From: Endobacterium cereale
GTDB lineage: Bacteria; Pseudomonadota; Alphaproteobacteria; Rhizobiales; Rhizobiaceae
DNA: 51,987 nucleotides
Assembly (NCBI RefSeq): GCF_009617585.1
Contig: NZ_WIXI01000034.1
Coordinates: 1 to 51,987, forward strand
Direction: 5' to 3'
In this document: in pieces, positions 9,770-17,922 of the stretch
Layout of the letters: every line of letters begins with the position of its first letter
How positions within the stretch are numbered: the stretch's first letter is position 1
The notes under the pieces: generated by a model
Told to the model about the DNA's origin: nothing
What the model saw: only the letters and a program-made list of their open reading frames with translations
Databases searched by the model: none
Position numbers and translations under genes: made by a program

Positions 9770-10215
9770 GGCATTCCCCGTTCTAGCTCCACGATCACCG
9801 CGATTCGCTTGATGACCGTCCTCGAATATAAGCGGACATGTCTCTAGCCGAACATGCGCGCCATGAAAAGAAAACGAAAACGTTACAACAGCCCTTTGCT
9901 CGGCGGGCCCGTCGTCAAATCGTTTCCAGAACCTTAAGAAAACATTCGTTAAATTTTTACTGACACGCGCGTTTCTTTCCAGTTTCCACATTTCCCGTCG
10001 AAATCTCTATTCCTCTCATCGTGGCAATAATGGCACGAACGCGGCGGACCACAGGGTAAAACACCCAATTCTTGCAGTCTTCAACAGCCCTCTTCCGCTT
10101 GCAGTCATTTGACAATGGTATAGAAATGCGCCGCCGGCTCAGGCACATTTCACCTTTATTTTTTTAAGGCCGGCAAGTTCAGCCCGTAGTCGCGGGCGAT
10201 GGGAGACAGAGGCAT
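9770..10215. other. Divergent intergenic region, L,D-transpeptidase / fumC
   Basis: About 445 bases hold the divergent promoters of the L,D-transpeptidase and fumC. A TTGACA occurs at 10109-10114 in the fumC direction, but nothing resembling a -10 box follows at 16-18 bases, so I do not call a promoter. The fumC ribosome site (GGAGACAGAGG) sits just before ATG 10216. A 63-codon open frame at 9957-10148 shows no coding character. No repeat or RNA gene was recognised. Confidence 0.4.
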
Positions 10216-11607
10216 ATGACGACGAACCGCACCGAAACCGATACGTTTGGCCCGATCGAAGTTCAGAACGACCGCTATTGGGGCGCCCAGGCCCAACGTT
10301 CGCTCGGCAATTTCAAGATCGGCTGGGAAAAGCAGCCGCTGGCCGTCGTTCGTGCGCTCGGCATCGTCAAGCAGGCCGCAGCCCGCGCCAATATGGAGCT
10401 TTCCGGTCTCGACTCGACCGTCGGCAAGGCCATCGTCGATGCCGCCCAGGAAGTCATCGACGGCAAGCTCGATGATCATTTTCCGCTCGTCGTCTGGCAG
10501 ACCGGTTCCGGCACCCAGTCGAACATGAATGCCAATGAAGTGATCTCCAACCGCGCGATCGAAGTGCTCGGCGGCGTCATGGGCTCCAAGAAGCCGGTGC
10601 ATCCGAACGATCACGTCAACATGAGCCAGTCGTCGAACGACACCTATCCGACGGCCATGCATATCGCCTGCGTCGAGACGATCCACCATCATCTGCTGCC
10701 GTCGCTGAAGCACCTGCATGCCGCGCTGGAAGCCAAGGTCAAGGCATTCGCCCACATCATCAAGATCGGCCGTACCCACACGCAGGACGCAACACCGCTG
10801 ACGCTCGGCCAGGAATTTTCCGGTTACGCTGCGCAGGTGGCCTCCGCCATCGCCCATATCGAACTGACCATTCCATCGCTTTCCAAGCTGGCGCAGGGCG
10901 GCACCGCCGTCGGCACCGGCCTCAACGCCCCGGTCGGTTTTGCCGAAAAGGTCGCGGAAGAAATCTCGAAAATCACCGGCCTGCCCTTCGTCACCGCGCC
11001 GAACAAGTTCGAAGCACTCGCCTCGCACGACTCGATGGTGTTTTCGCACGGCGCGATCAACGCCGCCGCTGCCGCGCTGTTCAAGATCGCCAACGACATC
11101 CGTTTCCTCGGCTCCGGCCCGCGCGCCGGCCTCGGCGAACTGTCGCTGCCGGAAAACGAGCCGGGTTCGTCGATCATGCCGGGCAAGGTCAACCCGACCC
11201 AGTCGGAAGCCCTCACCCAGGTTTGCGCCCACATTTTTGGCAACCACGCGGCGCTCACCTTCGCGGGCAGCCAGGGCCACTTTGAACTCAACGTCTACAA
11301 TCCGATGATGGCCTACAACTTCCTGCAGTCGGTGCAGCTGCTCGGCGATGCCGCCGTGTCCTTCACCGACAATTGCGTCGTTGGTATCGAGGCACGCGAA
11401 GACAATATCCGCAACGGCGTCGAAAACTCGCTGATGCTGGTGACGGCGCTCAATTCCAAGCTCGGTTACGACGCCTGCGCCAAGATCGCCAAGACCGCCC
11501 ACAAGAACGGCACGACCCTGCGCGAAGAAGCCGTTGGCGGCGGTTACCTGACGAACGAGGAATTCGACCAGTATGTTCGCCCTGAAAACATGATTGGCCC
11601 GAAGTAA
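10216..11607 (+). CDS. fumC: Class II fumarate hydratase
   Basis: FumC is the iron-independent fumarase of the TCA cycle and hydrates fumarate to L-malate as a homotetramer. The 463-residue length matches E. coli FumC (467). Visible motifs are [22 protein letters not shown] at the N-terminus, [34 protein letters not shown] (active site His/Asn/Ser), [12 protein letters not shown], and the superfamily signature [16 protein letters not shown] starting near residue 317. The start has GGAGACAGAGG directly upstream. It is a single-gene unit followed by a strong hairpin at 11649-11680. Confidence 0.97.
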   Translation: MTTNRTETDTFGPIEVQNDRYWGAQAQRSLGNFKIGWEKQPLAVVRALGIVKQAAARANMELSGLDSTVGKAIVDAAQEVIDGKLDDHFPLVVWQTGSGTQSNMNANEVISNRAIEVLGGVMGSKKPVHPNDHVNMSQSSNDTYPTAMHIACVETIHHHLLPSLKHLHAALEAKVKAFAHIIKIGRTHTQDATPLTLGQEFSGYAAQVASAIAHIELTIPSLSKLAQGGTAVGTGLNAPVGFAEKVAEEISKITGLPFVTAPNKFEALASHDSMVFSHGAINAAAAALFKIANDIRFLGSGPRAGLGELSLPENEPGSSIMPGKVNPTQSEALTQVCAHIFGNHAALTFAGSQGHFELNVYNPMMAYNFLQSVQLLGDAAVSFTDNCVVGIEAREDNIRNGVENSLMLVTALNSKLGYDACAKIAKTAHKNGTTLREEAVGGGYLTNEEFDQYVRPENMIGPK

Positions 11608-11648
11608 GGTCGCCCGATACCGCAATCACACCGAGAGCGGGAAAATTG

Positions 11649-11680
11649 GCGCCGGATCGTGACAAATCACGATCCGGCGC
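11649..11680 (+). terminator. Long perfect hairpin after fumC
   Basis: A 14-bp perfect stem (11649-11662 with 11667-11680) has a 4-base CAAA loop. It lies 41 bases after the fumC stop. No T-run follows on the plus strand, so it may end transcription poorly but protect the mRNA 3' end; a short T-run is present on the other strand. Confidence 0.55.
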
Positions 11681-11878
11681 AACCATTTCGAGAGAAACCT
11701 TTTCTGGTATCATTGGCAAACAACGCCAAGAAAAACCCGTGGACAGCCTGCAATTCAAGGCTTGAAGCAACTGCAAATATCCAAGTATTACCGGCCGGAA
11801 ACCATATCTTTAATCTTTTCCCAAGACTTTGACCGTAATCATAGGTTTAAATTTGGGTGGGACCAACGGGAGTAGCCG

Positions 11879-12949
11879 ATGAACACGGCGACAGCGCAAA
11901 AAGCGCATGCTTCTGATTTAGCTGGGCAGATCGTTTATGCATTGAGGTCGATGGGCGTGGCGCCCATTCCTCGCAATTACCAGCTTTTCTACGAAGCTTA
12001 TATCGGCAGCAATGCGCAGCTCTCCCGCGATCTCGTCGCGCTCGGTAGCCGCGCGACCCAGGAAGAGCTTGATCATCTCGCCGACGAATATCTCGGCCGC
12101 CCGCAGGCTGTGGTTATCGAGCGCGCCCATACACGTCTGGCCTCGGAGCTGGATGACGTGTTGCGTCTCATCCGCCAGGAGCAGACGTCGCTTGAGAGCT
12201 ACAATCGTCTGCTCGAGGAAACCGCCTCGCGCATCAGCACCAAGACGCATTTTTCCGCCGACCTGCTATCGAACGCGATCGACCTTTTGACTGCCGCCAC
12301 AGGCGATACGATGGCGCATGGCGAAAAGACTGTCGAGAACGTCGCGCAACGCTCTCAGGAGATGGACGATGTCCGTAAGGAACTCGACGAATACAAGCGC
12401 ATCGCCAACACGGATTCGCTGACCCGGCTTTCCAACCGTCGCGCCTTCGATGAGAAGCTCGCCTCGCTCTTCGACGATCAGATGAGCCTTGGCGTCACTG
12501 CGCTCGTCCTGCTCGATATCGATCATTTCAAACGTGTCAACGACACCTATGGACACCCGGTCGGCGACAAGATCCTCGCCACGGTCGCCTCTGTCATTCG
12601 CAGCAATGTCCGAAAGGATGTGTTTGTCGCCCGCACGGGCGGTGAAGAGTTCGCCATGGTCATTCAAGGGCAGACTGCCGAGGAAGTTCTGGCCGTCTGC
12701 GAACGCGTGCGGCGTGCGCTGGAAAGCCGCCCTTTCCGCAATTCCCGGACGGGCATGGATTATGGTCCGGTAACGATATCACTCGGATTTTCCATGGCAG
12801 CCCAGGCGGAAGATCCCGGCCAGTTGTACGAGCAGTCCGACGTAGCGCTCTATCTCGCCAAGGGCAACGGCCGCAACCGCTGCCAGATGTTCGAAGACGG
12901 CATGCGCAAGGATTACATCGGCAAGGGCTGGCTGATCTATAAGAAGTGA
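11879..12949 (+). CDS. GGDEF diguanylate cyclase (cytoplasmic)
   Basis: This enzyme is expected to make cyclic di-GMP from two GTP. The 356 residues have no membrane segment. Residues 1-160 are helical with no recognised sensor (SMGVAPIPRNYQLFYEAYIGSNAQLSRDL region), followed by a predicted coiled coil (about 155-175) and a GGDEF domain (about 175-345) with DSLTRLSNRRAF, LDIDHFKRVNDTYGH and the active-site GGEEF at 254-258. The usual inhibitory RxxD site would be Arg245 plus Asp248, but residue 248 is Val (R-K-D-V), so product inhibition may be altered. It stands alone, 271 bp after fumC, and converges on the PPOX-fold gene. Confidence 0.92.
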   Translation: MNTATAQKAHASDLAGQIVYALRSMGVAPIPRNYQLFYEAYIGSNAQLSRDLVALGSRATQEELDHLADEYLGRPQAVVIERAHTRLASELDDVLRLIRQEQTSLESYNRLLEETASRISTKTHFSADLLSNAIDLLTAATGDTMAHGEKTVENVAQRSQEMDDVRKELDEYKRIANTDSLTRLSNRRAFDEKLASLFDDQMSLGVTALVLLDIDHFKRVNDTYGHPVGDKILATVASVIRSNVRKDVFVARTGGEEFAMVIQGQTAEEVLAVCERVRRALESRPFRNSRTGMDYGPVTISLGFSMAAQAEDPGQLYEQSDVALYLAKGNGRNRCQMFEDGMRKDYIGKGWLIYKK

Positions 12950-12961
12950 GCGCCTGTGAGA

Positions 12962-12979
12962 TGACCGGTATCCCGGTCA
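12962..12979. terminator. Weak hairpin between convergent genes
   Basis: TGACCGG (12962-12968) pairs with CCGGTCA (12973-12979) around 4 bases, between the GGDEF stop (12949) and the PPOX-fold stop (12984). There is no T-run in either direction. It is a possible factor-assisted stop and no more. Confidence 0.3.
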
Positions 12980-12983
12980 CCCG

Positions 12984-13610
12984 TTACCACATCGTGGCGG
13001 CAGCCCTTGCCGCCCATTCGCGGTCATAGGTTTCCTTGTCGAAATCGGCCTTGGCCGCCTTCAGAAGCCCGCCGGGCGTCGGCAGGTTTTTGGGATCGAC
13101 GAACCGTTCGGGGTTCCAAAGTTCCGAGCGCATCAATGCCCGCGCGCATTGAAAATACACCTCGTCGATCGTAACAACGGTGACGCTGCGGGGATGTTTT
13201 CCATCCATCTCGAAGCTTTCGAGCAGCGAAGGCTCAGCCGACACAACCGCACGCCCGTTGATGCGCATGGTCGTGTTCGAGCCGGGCACGAGGAACATCA
13301 AGGCCACGCGCGGGTCGCGCACGATGTTTTCGAGCGAATCGATACGGTTATTGCCGCGCCAGTCGGGCAAGGTCAGCGTCCGCTCGTCCTCGATGCGCAC
13401 CACACCGCCGAGATCGCCGCGCGGCGAACAGTCCATGCCCTCGGGGCCGACGGTCGCCAGCGCCACGAAGGGTGAAGCCTCGATCATCTGGCGGTATTCA
13501 GCCGTCAGATAGCAGGTGACCTTGACCAGCGACGCCTCGCTGCTCTCGCCATAGATTTTTCGAAGTCCCTCGATGGAGGTGATGATGCCGTCGCTGTCGA
13601 TATCGCTCAT
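12984..13610 (-). CDS. Pyridoxamine 5'-phosphate oxidase-fold FMN protein
   Basis: The 208-residue protein has the split-barrel flavin-binding fold. SPFVALATVGPEGMDCSPRGD is the conserved first strand pair, LPDWRGNNRIDSLENI is the FMN-phosphate region, and PRVALMFLVPGSNTTMRINGRA and VDEVYFQCARALMRSELW follow. This is the subfamily usually annotated as pyridoxamine 5'-phosphate oxidase family protein (MSMEG_1061 type), distinct from PdxH; the substrate is unknown. Its ATG shares ATGA with the stop of the Kef-type antiporter gene (13607-13610), so the two are probably coupled. It is the last gene of a DUF971-antiporter-PPOX operon. Confidence 0.85.
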   Translation of the reverse strand: MSDIDSDGIITSIEGLRKIYGESSEASLVKVTCYLTAEYRQMIEASPFVALATVGPEGMDCSPRGDLGGVVRIEDERTLTLPDWRGNNRIDSLENIVRDPRVALMFLVPGSNTTMRINGRAVVSAEPSLLESFEMDGKHPRSVTVVTIDEVYFQCARALMRSELWNPERFVDPKNLPTPGGLLKAAKADFDKETYDREWAARAAATMW

Positions 13611-15430
13611 GTTGCCGCCTCTTTCACAGCGGCCTGTTCCGCTGCCTTGCGTTCACGCTCGCGCGCCGTTCTGGCGGAGATAATGTCCGCTGGCTGAGCA
13701 TTGCCCTTGATCAGCGAACGACCTGCATAAATGCCGCCCACCTGTTCCATGGCAAAACGCTCGCGGTCGATTTCCCGGAACTCTTCCACCACGCTGGCGA
13801 CCAATTCCTCTTCCTCGCCTAAAACCTGCATGACCTCGCCGGAGAAATCGAGCGCCGACTCGTAGGTCTCGCGGATCTGGTAATCGACGCCGGCCTTCAG
13901 AAGGTCGATGGCATGGCCGCGGTCATAGGCACGCGCCAGAACCGGTACCAGCGGATATTCTTCCTTGACGATCTCGGCGATCTTCACCGCTGCTTCCCTG
14001 TCGTCGATGCAGATCAGGATCGCTTTCGCGGTGGCGGCGCCCGCCGCGTGCAAAATTTCCGGGCGCGAGCCGTCGCCGTAATAGACCTTGAATCCGAAAT
14101 CGCCGGCATCGCGCACGAATTCTGCATCCTTGTCGATCATCGACAGCGTATAGCCGCGCGCCAGAAGCGGCTGGCTGACGATCTGACCGAAACGACCGAA
14201 GCCGATGATCAGCACGGTATTTTCGATGTTTTCAGGCTCGGCCAGACCGCTCGTATCCACCGTCGGCTTGGGAGCAACACGCACGTAGATGGCTACGACC
14301 AGAGGCGTCACCGCCATGGAGATAACGATCGTCGCCGTCAGCACCGCATTGGTATCGGCATCGAGAATGCCGACTGAGGCGGCAGCGGCATAAAGCACGA
14401 AGGCGAACTCGCCGCCCTGCGCCATCAGGATCGCGCGCCCGAGGCTTTCCGCATGCGGCGCCTTGAGAAGCCGCGCCACGCCGTAGATAACCACGCCCTT
14501 GACGATCATGTAGGCGACGACTGCGACGAGCACATGCTGCCAGTTGGCAAATATCACCGCCAGGTCGACCGCCATGCCGACGCCAAGGAAAAACAGGCCG
14601 AGCAGGATGCCGCGAAACGGTTCGATATCCGCTTCGAGCTGGTGCCTGAATGATGATTCCGACAGAAGCACGCCCGCGAGAAACGCGCCCATGGCCATGG
14701 ACAGCCCAGCAAAATCCATCAGCAGCGCCGATCCGAGCACGACCAGCAGCGCCGCCGCCGTCATCACCTCGCGTGCACCGGATTGGGCGAGCAGCCGGAA
14801 GAACGGGTTGAGCAGGTATCGTCCGGCAATCACCAGAGCCGCCAGCGCGGCAAAACCGATGCCGAGGGATTGCAGCCGCTCGACAACCGTCACCGTTTCG
14901 CCCTGCGGCGCCAGCAGCGTGACGATGGCGAGCAGCGGCACGATGGCCAGATCCTCGAACAACAGGATGGCGACGATATGCTGGCCTTTTGGCGTATGCA
15001 GATGATTGCGCTCCTGCAGCATCTGCATGACGATCGCTGTCGAGGTCAGCACGAAACCGGTACCGGCCACAAATGCCACTGGCGCCGATTGACCGAAGGT
15101 CAGACCGACCGCCATCAGCGCCGCGATACAGCCAAGCACCTGCAGCGCGCCGAGACCAAAAATGTCCTTGCGCATGTTCCACAGACGTGACGGCTGCATT
15201 TCGAGCCCGATGATGAACAGGAACATCACCACGCCGAGTTCGGCAATATGCAGGATCGCCTGCGGATCGGAAACGAGCTTCAGCCCGAACGGGCCGATTG
15301 CCAGACCGGCCGCCAGATAACCGAGCACGGAGCCCAGCCCGATGCGCTTGAACAGGGGCGCGGCAATGACGCCCGCCCCCAAAAGCGCCACGACCTGGAC
15401 CAGTTCGCCCGCATTTCCTTCTGCCGCCAC
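13607..15430 (-). CDS. Kef-type CPA2 monovalent cation:proton antiporter with RCK domain
   Basis: This inner-membrane transporter is expected to move K+ (or Na+) against H+. In the 607 residues, about 12 hydrophobic segments fill residues 5-385 (VVALLGAGVIAAPLFKRIGLG, LGYLAAGLAIGP, FLFIIGLEM, VLLSESSFRHQLE). A TrkA-N/RCK nucleotide-binding domain starts near 403 (NTVLIIGFGRFGQIVSQPLL) with acidic LSMIDKD, typical of NAD(H)-binding regulators. The C-terminal 60 residues are charged. It resembles KefB/KefC, but glutathione gating is not provable from sequence. GTG 15430 is preferred because GAGGGG lies 7 bases upstream. It sits 29 bp after the DUF971 gene and overlaps the PPOX-fold gene by 4 bp. 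Confidence 0.9.
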   Translation of the reverse strand: MAAEGNAGELVQVVALLGAGVIAAPLFKRIGLGSVLGYLAAGLAIGPFGLKLVSDPQAILHIAELGVVMFLFIIGLEMQPSRLWNMRKDIFGLGALQVLGCIAALMAVGLTFGQSAPVAFVAGTGFVLTSTAIVMQMLQERNHLHTPKGQHIVAILLFEDLAIVPLLAIVTLLAPQGETVTVVERLQSLGIGFAALAALVIAGRYLLNPFFRLLAQSGAREVMTAAALLVVLGSALLMDFAGLSMAMGAFLAGVLLSESSFRHQLEADIEPFRGILLGLFFLGVGMAVDLAVIFANWQHVLVAVVAYMIVKGVVIYGVARLLKAPHAESLGRAILMAQGGEFAFVLYAAAASVGILDADTNAVLTATIVISMAVTPLVVAIYVRVAPKPTVDTSGLAEPENIENTVLIIGFGRFGQIVSQPLLARGYTLSMIDKDAEFVRDAGDFGFKVYYGDGSRPEILHAAGAATAKAILICIDDREAAVKIAEIVKEEYPLVPVLARAYDRGHAIDLLKAGVDYQIRETYESALDFSGEVMQVLGEEEELVASVVEEFREIDRERFAMEQVGGIYAGRSLIKGNAQPADIISARTARERERKAAEQAAVKEAAT

Positions 15431-15459
15431 TCGATTACCCCTCTATTTCGTCTGATCTG

Positions 15460-15846
15460 TTATCGCGTTCTCGTGACAGGATCACGGCTCAGCCCCTTGG
15501 CCGCCAGTTCCGCCTCGTATTCGCCGAATTTCTCCGAACCTTCGAGCCCGAGCTCACGCAGGTAGCGCCAGGTGAAGATGCCGCTGTCATGGCCGTCATC
15601 GAAAGCGATGCGCACCGCATAATTGCCGGTCGCCACCACGTTGCGGATGGCCACTTGCCGTTTACCCGGCACCGTCACCTTCTGGCCCGGTCCGTGGCCC
15701 TGCACTTCCGCCGAGGGCGACAAGACACGCAACATCTCGGCCGGCAACGCAAAGCTCGCACCATCGTCGAAAACAACAGTCAGCATGCGCTTGTCCTGCG
15801 ATACTTTCAGCTCGGTCGGCCAACTATCTGTGATCGGGTCGCTCAT
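15460..15846 (-). CDS. DUF971 (GBBH-like N-terminal domain) protein
   Basis: The 128-residue protein shows the DUF971 pattern: WPTELKVSQDKRMLTVVFDDGASFALPAEMLRVLSPSAEVQGHG, then NYAVRIAFDDGHDSGIFTWRYLREL. This small domain also forms the N-terminus of gamma-butyrobetaine hydroxylases and stands alone in many proteobacteria, sometimes near Fe-S assembly genes of the ApbC/Mrp type; its job is unknown. It is the first gene of the antiporter operon and is divergent from moaA, an Fe-S enzyme. The start is ATG 15846 with a purine-rich AGAGCAGAG just upstream. Confidence 0.85.
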   Translation of the reverse strand: MSDPITDSWPTELKVSQDKRMLTVVFDDGASFALPAEMLRVLSPSAEVQGHGPGQKVTVPGKRQVAIRNVVATGNYAVRIAFDDGHDSGIFTWRYLRELGLEGSEKFGEYEAELAAKGLSRDPVTRTR

Positions 15847-15967
15847 CTCTGCTCTTTCAATTTCGTTAATCCACGATTATGGACTTCATCAATTCGCCGC
15901 AAGCCCGTTGGCATCCGCATGACAGGCCGAAAGCCGCCGCTACCGGGCACTGCGCCTTAAAAAACAT

Positions 15968-15990
15968 GCGCAAAGTCAAACGACTTGCGC
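15968..15990. repeat. Short palindrome upstream of moaA
   Basis: GCGCAAAGTC and GACTTGCGC pair with one bulged A across an AAAC loop in the 240-bp divergent space between the DUF971 gene and moaA. It could be an operator or a leader hairpin. It does not match the molybdenum-cofactor riboswitch as I know it. Confidence 0.35.
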
Positions 15991-16086
15991 GCAGTTTGTG
16001 CCAGCACACGGTGAGCGGCGCCAAAATGCATAAAACTTGACGTCGCCCCTGGGAATCACCAGATTCGGCGTGCAGGAGAAAATGAC

Positions 16087-17130
16087 GTGAATTCTATAGT
16101 GACCCCACCGCTAGCCGTCACCCCGGCCGGCAGCATTGCTCCGATGATCGACAAGTTCGGTCGTGCGGTCACCTATCTGCGTGTCTCCGTTACCGACCGC
16201 TGCGATTTCCGCTGCACCTATTGCATGGCGGAAAACATGACGTTTCTGCCGAAAAAGGATCTGCTGTCACTGGAGGAGCTAGACCGGCTCTGTTCCGCCT
16301 TCGTGGCCAAGGGCGTGCGAAAACTGCGGCTGACCGGCGGCGAACCGCTGGTGCGCAAGAATATCATGCATCTTGTGCGCTCCATCGGCCGTCATATAGA
16401 AACCGGCCATCTCGACGAACTGACGCTGACCACCAATGGCTCGCAGCTTTCCCGCTTCGCGCAGGAGCTTTACGATGCTGGCGTACGCCGCATCAATGTC
16501 TCGCTCGATACGCTCGACCCGCAGAAGTTCAAGGAAATCACCCGCTGGGGCGATTTTTCCAAGGTCATGGAAGGCATCGACGCCGCCCAGAAGGCCGGGC
16601 TGAAGATCAAGCTCAACGCCGTCGCGCTGAAGGGTTTCAACGAAGACGAGATCCCTGACATGCTGCGTTTCGCGCATGGCCGCGGCATGGACCTGACCGT
16701 TATCGAAACCATGCCGATGGGCGAGATCGAGGAAGACCGGACCGACCGTTACCTGCCGCTCTCGGTGCTGCGCGAAACCCTCGAAAAGCAGTTCACCTTC
16801 AAGGATATCCCTTTCAAGACCGGCGGCCCAGCCCGTTATGTCGAGGTTGCTGAAACCGGCGGCCGCATGGGCTTCATCACGCCGATGACCCATAACTTCT
16901 GCGAGGGCTGCAACCGCGTGCGTCTCACATGCACCGGCACGCTCTACATGTGCCTCGGCCAAAACGACGCTGCCGACCTGCGCGAAGTCTTGCGTGAAAG
17001 CAACGACCCGGCACATCTGGCTGCTGCCATAGACGAGGCGATCGCCCGCAAGCCAAAAGGCCACGACTTCATCATCGACCGGAATAACCGCCCGGCGGTA
17101 TCGCGCCATATGAGCGTGACGGGCGGCTGA
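16087..17130 (+). CDS. moaA: GTP 3',8-cyclase MoaA
   Basis: MoaA is the radical-SAM enzyme that starts molybdenum cofactor synthesis by cyclising GTP to 3',8-cyclo-GTP. The 347 residues carry the N-terminal SAM cluster CDFRCTYC (Cys39, 43, 46), [13 protein letters not shown] (SAM-binding GGE), and the second [4Fe-4S] site with [11 protein letters not shown] (near 272 and 275) and a further Cys at about 289. The C-terminus ends in the essential GlyGly. GTG 16087 is chosen because CAGGAGAAA lies just upstream; the first ATG (16082) opens a 3-codon frame only. It is divergent from the DUF971 gene. mobA and mobB, later in the pathway, lie 4.5 kb away. Confidence 0.95.
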   Translation: MNSIVTPPLAVTPAGSIAPMIDKFGRAVTYLRVSVTDRCDFRCTYCMAENMTFLPKKDLLSLEELDRLCSAFVAKGVRKLRLTGGEPLVRKNIMHLVRSIGRHIETGHLDELTLTTNGSQLSRFAQELYDAGVRRINVSLDTLDPQKFKEITRWGDFSKVMEGIDAAQKAGLKIKLNAVALKGFNEDEIPDMLRFAHGRGMDLTVIETMPMGEIEEDRTDRYLPLSVLRETLEKQFTFKDIPFKTGGPARYVEVAETGGRMGFITPMTHNFCEGCNRVRLTCTGTLYMCLGQNDAADLREVLRESNDPAHLAAAIDEAIARKPKGHDFIIDRNNRPAVSRHMSVTGG

Positions 17131-17141
17131 GCCGGTCGCGA

Positions 17142-17774
17142 CTATTCATCCGCTGGCGACAACCGTTTTTCCATCTGCCGCGCGATACCATCCTGTCCTG
17201 ATGCGTAAAGACCGGCAACCGCGCCGCGATAATCACGCTCTTCCCGGTTCTGACTGAGCTTGGATTTGGCGACGACCCTGCGCACGGCGATCCTGAAAGC
17301 AACGATATTGCCGAGCATCTGGGCCATGTAGTCTGTGGGTGCATCGGCCATGCGCCATCCATCCGTTCCGTTCAACCGGCGCTCATGGGTCCGGGTGAGC
17401 AGTCCGACGGCCGCGCGCTTGGCGTGATCGTCATGTTGGAAGCTGATATTGCCGTAAACGTGCACGACTTGATAATTCCATGTCGGCACATGGCGATGAT
17501 GCTCTCGTTTGGACGGGTAGAAATTCGGCGAGACATAGGCGTCCTCTCCGCGAAAAATCACCAGAACCTCGTGCGTTTCGGCGACAAGCCGGTGCATGTC
17601 GTTGGCGAGCGCGACGTGGCCGATCAGCGTTCCATCGGGGGCCGCCAGAAGCGGGATATGGTTTGCAATCAACCCGTCCGTCGTCTGCGCCACGATACAG
17701 CCCAGAGGCGCCGCTTCCGTCACCGCCTTGATCTCATCCCTGCTGATCTCTTCAAAATGTGGCGGAAGATACAT
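17142..17774 (-). CDS. PaiB-like FMN-binding split-barrel protein
   Basis: The 210-residue protein is a full-length relative of Bacillus PaiB: MYLPPHFEEISRDEI start, ANHIPLLAAPDGTLIGHVALAND, EVLVIFRGEDAYVSPNFYPSK, VPTWNYQVVHVYGN, and a C-terminal KLSQNREERDYRGAVAGL segment. PaiB proteins are called FMN-binding negative transcriptional regulators, but most lack a DNA-binding domain and an enzymatic or haem role is possible. The ATG at 17774 matches the family's start; the frame runs open to 18050 without family features. It lies downstream of the chemotaxis receptor gene, past a terminator, and converges on moaA. Confidence 0.88.
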   Translation of the reverse strand: MYLPPHFEEISRDEIKAVTEAAPLGCIVAQTTDGLIANHIPLLAAPDGTLIGHVALANDMHRLVAETHEVLVIFRGEDAYVSPNFYPSKREHHRHVPTWNYQVVHVYGNISFQHDDHAKRAAVGLLTRTHERRLNGTDGWRMADAPTDYMAQMLGNIVAFRIAVRRVVAKSKLSQNREERDYRGAVAGLYASGQDGIARQMEKRLSPADE

Positions 17775-17856
17775 TGCAACACCCGTCAAAATTGAGATTG
17801 CAAAGACGATACCCGTCATCTTCGATTTTGTCTCGTCCGGCCGGGAAGCAAAACAG

Positions 17857-17886
17857 AAAAAGGCCGGGATCTCCCCCGGCCTTCTC
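17857..17886 (-). terminator. Rho-independent terminator of the chemotaxis receptor gene
   Basis: The 9-bp perfect stem AAGGCCGGG (17860-17868) pairs with 17875-17883 around 6 bases. On the minus strand it is followed by TTTTT, 40 bases past the receptor stop and 83 bases before the PaiB-like start. Confidence 0.8.
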
Positions 17887-17922
17887 TTGTTGCTTTTGTG
17901 TCGTCTGGAGGGAGGGTGCGGC

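Noticed and set aside
10109..10137. TTGACA upstream of fumC as a -35 box
   Set aside because: No -10-like hexamer at a proper spacing; the downstream bases are GC-rich.
9957..10148. 63-codon frame upstream of the L,D-transpeptidase
   Set aside because: No ribosome site, basic/Cys-rich composition, lies in an expected promoter region.
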